This document shows, piece by piece, positions 51,098 through 59,066 of a stretch of DNA of 64,000 nucleotides; the stretch's first letter is position 1; every line of letters begins with the position of its first letter. Under the pieces are notes generated by a model. It saw only the letters and a list, made by a program, of their open reading frames with translations. It did no database searches and was not told the DNA's origin. Made by a program: the position numbers and the translations under genes. This DNA comes from Blastococcus sp. HT6-30 (GTDB lineage: Bacteria; Actinomycetota; Actinomycetes; Mycobacteriales; Geodermatophilaceae). Location of the stretch: NCBI RefSeq assembly GCF_039729015.1, contig NZ_CP155792.1, positions 1,322,001 to 1,386,000 of the forward strand, read 5' to 3'.

Positions 51098-52284
51098 GCC
51101 GCGTCGTCCTCGCCGGAGGCACTCCGGACCTGATCGAGCGGCTGCGCGCCGCCCAGCCCGAGCTCGCGGTGCTGCCGCCCGGTCGGGTGCCCACCGAACC
51201 GGTCCGGCTGTTCGAGCTGCTCCCGGCCGGCGACCTGCCTCCCGTGGTCGTGCTCGGCCCGGCCGCGCCGGTGGCGGACGTGCTGGCGCTGGCCGGTGCG
51301 CTGGACGTTGCCTGGCCGGGGATCAGCGTCGTCCTCGTCGGAGAGCCCACCCCCGAGCTCTGGCCGGCGGTCATGCGTGCCGGCATCCGGGAGGTGGTCC
51401 CGCCGGACGCTGACGTGACCGTGCTCCGCGAGGTGGTCGGACGGGCGGCGCAGGTGGCCCTCGGCCGCCGGCAGGCGTTGCACCCCGTCGCCGGCCAGCC
51501 GTCCGCGCCCGGGCGGGTCATTGCGGTGGTCTCCCCGAAGGGCGGGGTGGGCAAGACGACTGTGTCCACGAACCTGGCCGTCGGGTTGGCCGCCGTGGCC
51601 CCGCAGTCGACCGTCATCGTCGACCTCGATGTCCAGTTCGGCGACGTGGCCAGCGCGCTGGCACTGCAGCCGGAGTACACGCTGCCCGACGCCGTGCACG
51701 GCCGGGCCGGCGAGGACTCGATGGTGCTGAAGACGTTCCTGACCCAGCACCCGAGCGGCCTGTACGCCGTGTGCGGATCGGACTCCCCGGCGGCGGGGGA
51801 CACGGTGACCGCGGACGACGTCAGCCGGCTGCTCGCCGCCCTGGCCCACCAGTTCCGGTACGTGGTGGTCGACACCGCGCCCGGCCTGTCGGAGCAGACG
51901 CTCGCCGCCCTCGACGTCGCGTCCGACGCCGTCCTCCTCAGCAGCCTCGACGTGCCCGGTGTGCGGGGGCTGCGGAAGGAGATGGACGTCCTCGGCGAGC
52001 TGAACCTGCTGCCGACCGGCCGGCACGTGGTGATGAACCTCGCCGACCCGAAGCAGGGCCTCGACATGGCCGACGTCGAATTGGCGCTCGGCACCGGCGT
52101 GGACGTCGTCCTGCCCCGGTCGGCCGCGGTCCCCGCATCGACCAACGCGGGGGAGCCCCTGCTGCTGCGCGACCTGAAGCGCGACCCGGCCACCAGGGAG
52201 CTGCGCCGCCTGCTCGAGCGCTTCGGCGTCGCGCCCGCTCCGAAGTCCAGCGCCTTCTGGACCCGCCAGAAGGCGGCCTCCTGA
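51094..52284 (+). CDS. tadZ: TadZ/CpaE-like pilus-localising ATPase, locus 2
   Basis: This encodes 396 residues, the same length as the locus 1 copy. It has a receiver-like N-terminal half, then the ParA/MinD ATPase with deviant Walker A SPKGGVGKTT (first Lys at 149) and DLDVQFGDVASALALQPEY. A 58-bp stretch encoding part of this segment (51634-51691) is identical to 44302-44359. The N-terminal half is much more diverged. The tadA ATG overlaps its final codon. Confidence 0.92.
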   Translation: MSRVVLAGGTPDLIERLRAAQPELAVLPPGRVPTEPVRLFELLPAGDLPPVVVLGPAAPVADVLALAGALDVAWPGISVVLVGEPTPELWPAVMRAGIREVVPPDADVTVLREVVGRAAQVALGRRQALHPVAGQPSAPGRVIAVVSPKGGVGKTTVSTNLAVGLAAVAPQSTVIVDLDVQFGDVASALALQPEYTLPDAVHGRAGEDSMVLKTFLTQHPSGLYAVCGSDSPAAGDTVTADDVSRLLAALAHQFRYVVVDTAPGLSEQTLAALDVASDAVLLSSLDVPGVRGLRKEMDVLGELNLLPTGRHVVMNLADPKQGLDMADVELALGTGVDVVLPRSAAVPASTNAGEPLLLRDLKRDPATRELRRLLERFGVAPAPKSSAFWTRQKAAS

Positions 52285-53786
52285 TGCGCCTCGGTGAGCG
52301 GCTGGAGGCCACCCGCGGACGCGGGGCTGCCCGGCCGGCACCCGGCCCGCAGGTGCCCACGACACCGGACGGCCCGGCCGCCCTTCCCCTGCCGGAGCCG
52401 CGCGGGCAGGCGACCGACCTCGGCCCGGCTGTCCCGTCAGTGACGGAACGGCCGGTGCCCCGTCCGACCGCTCCGGTGGTGCCTCCGGTGGATGCGTTGT
52501 CGCGGTTGAAGGATCGGGTGGCGAAGGCGTTGTTCGAGCGGATGGGTGCTCGGATGAGTGATCCGTCGCTGGCTGAGGACCAGTTGCGCACGCTGGTGTT
52601 GCGGGAGCTGGACGAGGTGGTCGAGGCGGAGAAGATTCCGCTGTCGGCCGAGGAGCGGTCGCGGTTGACCTCGGAGCTGGCCGATGACGTGCTGGGGTTC
52701 GGGCCGTTGCAGCGGTTGCTGGACGACCCGTCGGTGACCGAGATCATGTGCAACGGGCCGGATGCGATCTATGTGGAGCAGTCCGGTCGGCTGGTGCGCA
52801 CGCCGGCGCGGTTCGCCGGTGAGGAGCATCTGCGGCGGGTGATCGACCGGATCGTGTCCCGGGTGGGCCGGCGGATCGACGAGTCGTCGCCGTTGGTGGA
52901 CGCGCGGCTGGCCGACGGGTCCCGGGTGAACGCGATCATCCCGCCGCTGGCGTTCAGTGGGTCGACGTTGACGATCCGCAAGTTCGCCAAGGACCCGTTC
53001 GGGGTGGACGACCTGATCGGGTTTGGCACGCTCTCGCCGGAGATGGCCGAGCTGCTGCAGGCGTGTGTGGATGCGCGGCTGAACATCATCGTCTCCGGTG
53101 GTACCGGCACGGGGAAGACGACGCTGCTCAACGTGCTGTCCTCCTTCATCCCGGAGGGGGAGCGGATCGTCACCATCGAGGACGCGGTGGAGCTGCAGCT
53201 GCAGCAGGAGCACGTGGTGCGGCTGGAGTCCCGCCCGCCGAACATCGAGGGCAAGGGTGCGATCACCATCCGCGACCTGGTCCGCAACAGCCTGCGTATG
53301 CGCCCCGATCGGATCGTGGTGGGGGAGTGCCGTGGTGGTGAGTCGCTGGACATGCTGCAGGCGATGAACACCGGCCACGACGGGTCGCTGTCCACGGTGC
53401 ACGCCAACTCCCCCCGCGATGCGATCGCCCGGCTGGAGACCCTGGTGCTGATGGCCGGCATGGATCTGCCGCTGCGGGCGATCCGGGAGCAGATCGCCTC
53501 CGCCGTCGACGTGGTGGTGCAGCTCACCCGGCTGCGGGACGGCACCCGGCGGGTCACCCACGTCACCGAGGTCCAGGGCATGGAAGGGGAGACCGTCACC
53601 CTGCAGGACGCGTTCCTGTTCGACTACTCCGCCGGGGTCGACCCCGCCACCGGCCGCTTCCTGGGCAGCCCCGTGCCCACCGGCGTCCGTCCCCGCTTCA
53701 CCGACCGCTTCGAGGAGCTGGGCATCGCCGTGTCGCCCCGGCTGTTCGGCGTCCCGGCGGGCTCGATCTCCGGGGGCTGGCGATGA
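52284..53786 (+). CDS. tadA: TadA/CpaF-like secretion ATPase, locus 2
   Basis: This encodes 500 residues from the ATG at 52284. Residues 1-65 are a Pro-rich variable linker unrelated in sequence to locus 1. From about 67 to 475 the protein is identical to the locus 1 ATPase (same Walker A, Asp box, Walker B and His box), because the DNA is identical. The last 25 residues diverge (FEELGIAVSPRLFG). The two pilus systems may therefore share essentially one ATPase type, with system-specific ends. Confidence 0.96.
   Translation: MRLGERLEATRGRGAARPAPGPQVPTTPDGPAALPLPEPRGQATDLGPAVPSVTERPVPRPTAPVVPPVDALSRLKDRVAKALFERMGARMSDPSLAEDQLRTLVLRELDEVVEAEKIPLSAEERSRLTSELADDVLGFGPLQRLLDDPSVTEIMCNGPDAIYVEQSGRLVRTPARFAGEEHLRRVIDRIVSRVGRRIDESSPLVDARLADGSRVNAIIPPLAFSGSTLTIRKFAKDPFGVDDLIGFGTLSPEMAELLQACVDARLNIIVSGGTGTGKTTLLNVLSSFIPEGERIVTIEDAVELQLQQEHVVRLESRPPNIEGKGAITIRDLVRNSLRMRPDRIVVGECRGGESLDMLQAMNTGHDGSLSTVHANSPRDAIARLETLVLMAGMDLPLRAIREQIASAVDVVVQLTRLRDGTRRVTHVTEVQGMEGETVTLQDAFLFDYSAGVDPATGRFLGSPVPTGVRPRFTDRFEELGIAVSPRLFGVPAGSISGGWR
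52481..53711 (+). repeat. 1,231-bp tadA block shared with the first locus, copy 2
   Basis: It matches 45110-46340 base for base where checked. The edges are sharp and both are inside coding sequence in the same frame. The flanking tadZ and tadB genes are clearly diverged. Confidence 0.9.
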
Positions 53787-54724
53787 CCGGCACCGCGGCG
53801 CTCGCACTGGGCGTCCTGGCGGCCACCGCGGCGCTGGTCCTCGGCGTCCTCGCGATCGTCCCGGCGAAGGAGCGGGTGGCGCTCAGCCGGCTCGACCCGA
53901 CCATCGGGCCACCGCCGAGCGCCCTGACCGGCCTCACCCAGCGGGCGCAGGGCGGGATCGAGACAGTGCTCGCGCGGCGCGACGGCGGTTCGGGCCTGGC
54001 CCGGGACCTGCAGGCCGCCGGCCTGCGGATGCGGCCCGCGGACTTCGTGCTGCTCTCCCTCTCCGGCGTGGTCGTCGCCGGCGCGCTGGGTCTGCTCCTC
54101 GGCGGGCCCGTGGTCGGCGTCCTCCTCGCCGCGCTCGCGCCGCTCGTCGCGAAGGTCCTGCTGAGCGTGCTCGCGAGCCGGCGCCGGGCCGCGTTCGCCG
54201 ACCAGCTCGACGACTCCCTGCAGCTCATGGCCAGCAGTCTGCGCGCCGGCCACAGCATCCTGCGCGCCGTCGACTCCGTGGCCCAGGAGGGAGCGGCCCC
54301 GACGTCGGAGGAGTTCGCCCGGATCATTAACGAGACCCGGGTGGGCCGTGATCTGGGTGCGGCGATCGACGAGGTCGCCGACCGGATGGGCAGCGAGGAC
54401 TTCGCCTGGGTCGCCCAGGCCATCGCCATCCAGCGCGAGGTCGGCGGGAATCTGGCCGAGGTGCTCGACCGTGTCGGGCACACCATCCGGGAACGAAACG
54501 CCATCCGTCGCCAGGTCAAGGCACTCTCCGCCGAAGGCAAGCTCTCCGCCTACGTCCTCATGGCTCTGCCCATCGGCGTCGGGCTCTTCCTGTTCCTGAC
54601 CAGGCCCGAGTACATGGGCGTCTTCACCGAGAGCCTGATCGGCTACGCCATGCTCGCCGCCGTTGCCGTGCTGCTGACGGCGGGCGGGCTCTGGCTGCGC
54701 ACGACCGTCCGCATCACCTTCTGA
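53783..54724 (+). CDS. tadB: TadB-like platform protein, locus 2
   Basis: This encodes 313 residues; the ATG overlaps the tadA stop (ATGA). N-terminal membrane segments (LALGVLAATAALVLGVLAI) precede a T2SSF domain, with QLDDSLQLMASSLRAGHSI and NETRVGRDLGAAIDEVADRMGS conserved against locus 1, and a C-terminal pair of membrane segments. The N-terminal 70 residues differ strongly from the locus 1 copy. Confidence 0.92.
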   Translation: MTGTAALALGVLAATAALVLGVLAIVPAKERVALSRLDPTIGPPPSALTGLTQRAQGGIETVLARRDGGSGLARDLQAAGLRMRPADFVLLSLSGVVVAGALGLLLGGPVVGVLLAALAPLVAKVLLSVLASRRRAAFADQLDDSLQLMASSLRAGHSILRAVDSVAQEGAAPTSEEFARIINETRVGRDLGAAIDEVADRMGSEDFAWVAQAIAIQREVGGNLAEVLDRVGHTIRERNAIRRQVKALSAEGKLSAYVLMALPIGVGLFLFLTRPEYMGVFTESLIGYAMLAAVAVLLTAGGLWLRTTVRITF

Positions 54725-54734
54725 GGAGGCCGGC

Positions 54735-55613
54735 ATGATGATCGTCTCCGGAGCCGCCTTCCTGGTGGTGTCCGCCCTTCTGCTGCTCGGCTGGTCGGTC
54801 CTCGCCCGGCCCGACGCCGCGGCGGCCAGCACCCGCGCGAACCTGGTGCGGGGCTTCCAGCTGGCGCCCGCCGGCGCGCCGGCCGGCCGTCGCCGGAGCT
54901 CGCCACTGGTCCAGCTGCTCACCCCGCGGGGCACCGCCGCGCGGCTGCAGCGGCTGATCGCCGGTGCGGGGTACCCGGCGGAGTGGCCGCTGCCCCGGCT
55001 GGTGGCCGCGAAGCTCGTGCTGGCCGCCGTGGCCGGCGGTGTGGGGTTCCTGCTCCTGGCCGACGGACTCAGCTTCTTCCGCGTGCTGTTGCTCGTCGCC
55101 ATGGTCGGGATCTCCTACTTCGTTCCCGAACTTCTCCTCTACAGCCGGGGCCAGGAGCGCCAGCAGGCGATCCAGCTGCAGCTGGCCGACACCCTCGACC
55201 AGATGACGATCGCGGTCGAGGCCGGGCTGGGCTTCGAGTCGGCCATGGCCCGTGCCGGCAAGAACGGCAAGGGAGCGCTGGCCGAGGAGCTCACCCGCAC
55301 GCTGCAGGACATCGCCGTCGGCCAGCCACGCCGCGACGCCTACCTGGCGCTGGCCGAGCGCACCAACGTGCAGGACCTGCGCCGGTTCGTCAGCGCCATC
55401 GTCCAGGCCGACCAGTACGGCGTCTCCATCGCCGACGTGCTGCGCACCCAGGCCGGGGAGATGCGGCTCAAGCGCCGGCAGCGGGCCGAGGAGAAGGCCA
55501 TGCAGATCCCGGTCAAGGTCATCTTCCCGCTGATCCTCTTCATCCTGCCGACGCTGTTCATCATCGTGCTGGGCCCGGCCGTCATCGACATCATCGCCGC
55601 GTTCAGCGACTGA
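54735..55613 (+). CDS. tadC: TadC-like platform protein, locus 2
   Basis: This encodes 292 residues. The ATG at 54735 follows GAGGAGG; a second ATG is adjacent. Membrane segments lie at the N-terminus and at about 90-130, with T2SSF core ADTLDQMTIAVEAGLGFESAM and VQADQYGVSIADVLRTQAGE. No terminator follows; the OmpA-type lipoprotein gene starts 26 bp downstream and is probably in the same operon. Confidence 0.92.
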   Translation: MMIVSGAAFLVVSALLLLGWSVLARPDAAAASTRANLVRGFQLAPAGAPAGRRRSSPLVQLLTPRGTAARLQRLIAGAGYPAEWPLPRLVAAKLVLAAVAGGVGFLLLADGLSFFRVLLLVAMVGISYFVPELLLYSRGQERQQAIQLQLADTLDQMTIAVEAGLGFESAMARAGKNGKGALAEELTRTLQDIAVGQPRRDAYLALAERTNVQDLRRFVSAIVQADQYGVSIADVLRTQAGEMRLKRRQRAEEKAMQIPVKVIFPLILFILPTLFIIVLGPAVIDIIAAFSD

Positions 55614-55639
55614 TCCGGTCCGCTGAAACGAGGAGAACC

Positions 55640-56782
55640 ATGTTCCAGTCGTCCCTCCGGCGGCGCCTGTGCACCGTGGCCGGCTCCCTGGCCCTGGTGA
55701 CGTCCGTGATCGCCTGCTCCGCCCCTGTGGTCAGCGACGCCAGCGGCGGGCTCGCGATGGTGGTCGGCGCGCACAGCAACATGCCGCCGACAGCGGTCGG
55801 CGGCGTCGCCGAACAGGTGCTCACCAACGCCGTCCGCACCCGGTCCGCCGTCTCGGTCGTGGTCGCCGACGGCGCCCCGTTCGTCCTGGACGCCGAGCAG
55901 TCGGGAACCGCCGGAGTGGCGAACCGCGAGGCGCTGGACGAGGCACTCACCTCCGCGGCGGCCCGGACGCCGGAGACCGACCTGCTCACCGCGCTCGGCC
56001 TCGGCGCCGCCGAGATCGCCTCCGCGGACGGGCGGCGCACCGTCCTGGTCGTCGACTCCGGCCTGTCCACCACCGGCGCGCTGGACTTCCGGCGGGAGGG
56101 CCTGCTCGACGCCGACCCCGCGGACGTCGTCGGCAGCCTCCAAGCGGCGGGCGCCCTGCCGGACCTCAGTGGCGTCCACGTCGTCTTCCAGGGGCTCGGC
56201 GACACCGCCGCCCCACAACCGTCGCTGGGTGAGCCAGTGCGCCGCCAGCTGGCCGACCTCTGGACCGCGGTCGCTCTGGCGGCAGGGGCACTGGACGTGA
56301 GCGTCGAGCGCACCCCGCTCGTCGGGGAACCCGTCGCCGGCCTCCCCCCGGTCAGCCTCATCGGCCTTGGTGGCGGGGTCACCTGCACGCAGAGCACCGT
56401 CGTGCTCGACGGCGGTGCGGTGGCCTTCCAGGCCGACACCTCGGCATTCCAGGACGCCGCGGCCGCGGCCGCAGAGCTCCAGCCGATCGCCGACCGGATG
56501 CGGGCCGCCGGCGTCACCGCGACGCTCGTCGGGACGACCGCGGACGTCGGCGACGCCGAGGGCCAGCGGCGGCTCAGCGAGCAGCGTGCCCGAGCCGTCG
56601 CCGATCTTCTGGGCGGCCTGGGGGTGCCGGCCGAGCGCCTGACCGTCGTCGGGCTCGGCAGCGACTTCCCCGGCTACGTCCAGGACCGCGACGCCAGCGG
56701 CACGCTGGACCCGGCGGCCGCCGCGCAGAACCGGAAGGTGACCATCGAGCTCGTCGGAGCGGGGTCCGCCGTCTGCGCGTGA
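55640..56782 (+). CDS. OmpA/MotB-domain lipoprotein at the end of tad locus 2
   Basis: This encodes 380 residues. The ATG at 55640 follows AGGAG. A signal peptide ends in the lipobox SVIAC. The middle part (AMVVGAHSNMPP, then RRTVLVVDSGLSTTG) looks like a VWA-like or TRAP-like fold. The C-terminal OmpA-like domain (about 260-375) has DTSAFQDAAAAAAELQPI, LSEQRARAVADLL and the end AAAQNRKVTIELV, including the peptidoglycan-binding Asn/Arg. A wall-attached lipoprotein may anchor the pilus. Locus 1 has no counterpart. Confidence 0.88.
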   Translation: MFQSSLRRRLCTVAGSLALVTSVIACSAPVVSDASGGLAMVVGAHSNMPPTAVGGVAEQVLTNAVRTRSAVSVVVADGAPFVLDAEQSGTAGVANREALDEALTSAAARTPETDLLTALGLGAAEIASADGRRTVLVVDSGLSTTGALDFRREGLLDADPADVVGSLQAAGALPDLSGVHVVFQGLGDTAAPQPSLGEPVRRQLADLWTAVALAAGALDVSVERTPLVGEPVAGLPPVSLIGLGGGVTCTQSTVVLDGGAVAFQADTSAFQDAAAAAAELQPIADRMRAAGVTATLVGTTADVGDAEGQRRLSEQRARAVADLLGGLGVPAERLTVVGLGSDFPGYVQDRDASGTLDPAAAAQNRKVTIELVGAGSAVCA

Positions 56783-56818
56783 CCGGGCGGCCGCTGCCGT
56801 CAGCCCATCCGGACACGA

Positions 56819-56877
56819 CGAGATCGGCGATCTGGCCCGCTTCGAGGTCCTGAAGGGGGGCGAGATCGCCGATCTCG
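56819..56877 (+). terminator. 15-bp hairpin ending tad locus 2
   Basis: CGAGATCGGCGATCT (56819-56833) pairs exactly with 56863-56877 around a 29-nt loop. It lies between convergent genes and could serve both. Confidence 0.65.
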
Positions 56878-56894
56878 ACGGCGTGAAGGCGCGG

Positions 56895-57239
56895 TCAGCC
56901 GGTGGAGCGGGGCTGCGCCGGGTTGGTCGGGTCACCCTGCGACGGCGGGTTCATCTTCGGGCCGGTCGTGGCCTCCGACACCTTCGATCCGGTGGAGGCG
57001 TGGACCGGGTCGTCCGCCGCGGGTGCGGCCGGGTCGCCGCCCGAGGGCTGGGCGCCCTCGCGCAACGAGGTCAGCCGGTTCTCCATGATCGTCACGACCT
57101 GCACCCGGTCGGCGTGGGCGCGCTCGTACTCGAGCAGCGTCTCGAGGCCCTGCGCGTCCAGGGTCCGGATGCGCGAGGCCAGCCCCTCCACCGGCAGGTG
57201 GTCGTAGTCGGGCAGTGGCAGTTGGTCGTGCTCCGTCAT
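56895..57239 (-). CDS. Conserved hypothetical protein (about 50-residue N-terminal helical domain)
   Basis: This encodes 114 residues from the ATG at 57239. The N-terminal part DYDHLPVEGLASRIRTLDAQ followed by LLEYERAHADRVQV and MENRLTSLREG is a compact helical domain seen repeatedly in actinobacteria, without known function. The last 50 residues are low-complexity (Pro, Gly, Ser, Thr). It diverges from the Balon-type gene, and a stress-sigma-like promoter is seen upstream. Confidence 0.75.
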   Translation of the reverse strand: MTEHDQLPLPDYDHLPVEGLASRIRTLDAQGLETLLEYERAHADRVQVVTIMENRLTSLREGAQPSGGDPAAPAADDPVHASTGSKVSEATTGPKMNPPSQGDPTNPAQPRSTG

Positions 57240-57273
57240 CCCTCGTCCTCTCTGCGGTTCCGTGTTCCGGGAG

Positions 57274-57301
57274 CGCCTACCCCGTCGCCGGCGATCGACA
57301 C
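57274..57301 (-). promoter_or_regulatory. Stress-sigma-like promoter for the hypothetical gene
   Basis: On the minus strand, GTGT (57301-57298), a 15-bp spacer and GGGTAGGCG (57282-57274) match the SigB/SigF-group form GNNT-N14-16-GGGTA. The start codon is 35 bp downstream. It mirrors the promoter at 57305-57332. Confidence 0.55.
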
Positions 57302-57304
57302 CGG

Positions 57305-57332
57305 GTGTGAGGTCCCGGTCGGTGGGTAGGCG
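57305..57332 (+). promoter_or_regulatory. Stress-sigma-like promoter for the Balon-type gene
   Basis: On the plus strand, GTGT (57305-57308), a 15-bp spacer and GGGTAGGCG (57324-57332) match the SigB/SigF-group consensus. The leader to the ATG at 57408 would be about 70 nt. Confidence 0.6.
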
Positions 57333-57407
57333 GCGGGCTGCGGAGTTGCGGCCGTCTGTCGCCCCGCACCTGAGCCCCCCGATCGACCGAGGAGTTGTCC
57401 CACCGAC

Positions 57408-58541
57408 ATGGACGTGTCCTTCCTGGAGCCGGTGTTCGCCGCCGCTGGGCCCTACGCCACCGTGTGCGCCGACGTCACGCACACCAACGAGAACGCCGAC
57501 ACCGAACTGGACCTGCGGGTCCGTGCGCTCACCGAGCAGCTCAGCGAGCAGGGCGCGCCGGAGGCCGTCGTCGAGGCCGTGCGCGCCCGGCTGACCGAGG
57601 GCAACGAGGGCGGTGAGGCCGGCACCCTGAAGGGGCGGGCGGTGGTCGCCGCCGCCGACGGCACGGTCGTGCTGGACGAGGCGCTGGCCGACGCTCCGGC
57701 CCGCGAGACCGCCGAGTGGTCGCCGCACCCGGACCTGATCCCGGTGCTCAAGCAGCTGGCCGGCCGCATCCCGCACGTGGTCGTCGTCACCGACCGGATC
57801 GGCGCCGACGTCACCACGGCGGGACTTCCGGGCCGGCCGGACCAGGAGAAGGAGATCGAGGGCGACGGGTTCCACGCGCGCAAGGTCAAGGTCGGCGGCT
57901 GGGCGCACAACACCTACATGCACACCGCCGAGAACCAGTGGGAGGAGAACGCCGGGCTGGTCGCCGACGAGCTGAACTCCCTCGCCCGGCGGCTGCCGCT
58001 CCGCTTCATCCTGCTGGCCGGCGACGTGCGGGCCCGGCAGATCCTCAGCGACAAGGCGCACGCCGCCTGGTCGGACCTCGTCGTGTCGATGGACGAGGGC
58101 GGCCGCTCCGCCGGCGCCGACCGCGAGCCGATCGAGCGGCGCACCGCCGAGCTGATCGCCGAGCACGAGGCACGCGACATCGCCGACGCCGTCGAGAAGG
58201 TGCAGAGCGCCGGCGCCCACGGGCTCGCCCTCACCGGCACCGCCGCCGTGGTCGAGGCCCTGCGCAAGGGGCAGGTCGAGACGCTCGTCCTGACCGACGC
58301 CTGGGACGACGACGCCACCCTGCTGGTGGGCAACGGCCCGCTGGAGCTCGGCGTGAAGCAGCAGGACATGGACGCCCTCGGCGTGCACGGGGAGGTCGTC
58401 CCCGCCGGTTCCGCGCTCCTGGCCGCCGCAGTGGCCAGCGCCGCCGGTGTCGTCGTCGTCCCGGAGGCCGCCCTTCCCGGCGACGAGCCGGTGGCCGCGA
58501 TCCTCCGCTACACCGACGACTCGACGCCGTCGGCCCAGTGA
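57408..58541 (+). CDS. Vms1/Ankzf1-like (baeRF) protein of the Rv2629/Balon group
   Basis: This encodes 377 residues from the ATG at 57408. It has eRF1/Pelota-like architecture: an N-terminal domain (ATVCADVTHTNENAD), a middle RNase H-like domain (RFILLAGDVRARQIL, then VVSMDEGGRSAGADREPIE) and a C-terminal L7Ae-like part (ALRKGQVETLVLTDAWDDDATLL). The mycobacterial homologues Rv2629/Msmeg1130 belong to the Balon family of ribosome hibernation factors, and Rv2629 is hypoxia-induced. The stress-type promoter upstream supports a dormancy role. The orthology is inferred from domain pattern. Confidence 0.85.
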   Translation: MDVSFLEPVFAAAGPYATVCADVTHTNENADTELDLRVRALTEQLSEQGAPEAVVEAVRARLTEGNEGGEAGTLKGRAVVAAADGTVVLDEALADAPARETAEWSPHPDLIPVLKQLAGRIPHVVVVTDRIGADVTTAGLPGRPDQEKEIEGDGFHARKVKVGGWAHNTYMHTAENQWEENAGLVADELNSLARRLPLRFILLAGDVRARQILSDKAHAAWSDLVVSMDEGGRSAGADREPIERRTAELIAEHEARDIADAVEKVQSAGAHGLALTGTAAVVEALRKGQVETLVLTDAWDDDATLLVGNGPLELGVKQQDMDALGVHGEVVPAGSALLAAAVASAAGVVVVPEAALPGDEPVAAILRYTDDSTPSAQ

Positions 58542-58575
58542 CCCGGACCCGTACCGCCCTACTCGAGGAGATCCC

Positions 58576-58833
58576 GTGACCGACCCGCACCAGCCCGCCA
58601 CCAGCCCCGGCACCGGCCAGGGCGACATCGAGCGCCGCGCCGCGCTCGCCGAGTCCCTCGGCAAGGAGGTCTGGCCGGCCGACCGCGACGCGCTGATCGC
58701 CAAGGCGCAGGAAGGGCCCGCCCCCGACCGGGTGCTCTCCGATCTGCGGCGCCTGCCCGCCGGGCAGCAGTTCGAGAACGTCCAGGAGGTCGCCCAGGCG
58801 CTGGGCCTGGGCACCGAGCAGCAGCGGTTCTGA
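58576..58833 (+). CDS. DUF2795 small protein
   Basis: This encodes 85 residues. The GTG at 58576 follows GGAG by 7 nt. The second half (DRDALIAKAQEGPAPDRVLSD, then FENVQEVAQALG) is a DUF2795 domain, a small helical module often linked with stress genes in actinobacteria. The N-terminus is polar and disordered. It lies 34 bp after the Balon-type gene and 1 bp from the next small gene, so it belongs to the same operon. Confidence 0.85.
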   Translation: MTDPHQPATSPGTGQGDIERRAALAESLGKEVWPADRDALIAKAQEGPAPDRVLSDLRRLPAGQQFENVQEVAQALGLGTEQQRF

Positions 58834-58834
58834 C

Positions 58835-59065
58835 ATGACGACGCAGAAGAAGCCCAGCCCCGAGGCGCTGGACAACGTCACCGAGGACAACGTCGAGACG
58901 CGGTCCCAGCTGCTCCCGGAGGAGGCCGCGCTGCAGGGCAGCGGCATGGAGGAGGTCGCCGCCGAGGTGATACTGGCCGAGTCGGAGGAGCGGACCGTCC
59001 ATCCCGATCCCGACGACGCCCAAGGTGCGCACCGCCAGTCCGCCGAGACCGCCGACCTGCCCTGA
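58835..59065 (+). CDS. Small acidic hypothetical protein
   Basis: This encodes 76 residues from the ATG at 58835, just 1 bp after the DUF2795 stop. It is rich in Glu, Asp, Ala and Gln (EDNVETRSQLLPEEAALQGS, then EEVAAEVILAESEE), with no hydrophobic segment or Cys. It is probably disordered or helical. Placement between DUF2795 and the thioesterase suggests expression with the stress operon. No family recognised. Confidence 0.65.
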   Translation: MTTQKKPSPEALDNVTEDNVETRSQLLPEEAALQGSGMEEVAAEVILAESEERTVHPDPDDAQGAHRQSAETADLP

Positions 59066-59066
59066 C

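Noticed and set aside
45110-53711. The whole second tad locus as an assembly duplication
   Set aside because: Genes around the identical block differ at many positions, and locus 2 has an extra lipoprotein, so these are true paralogues. Only the tadA block is identical.
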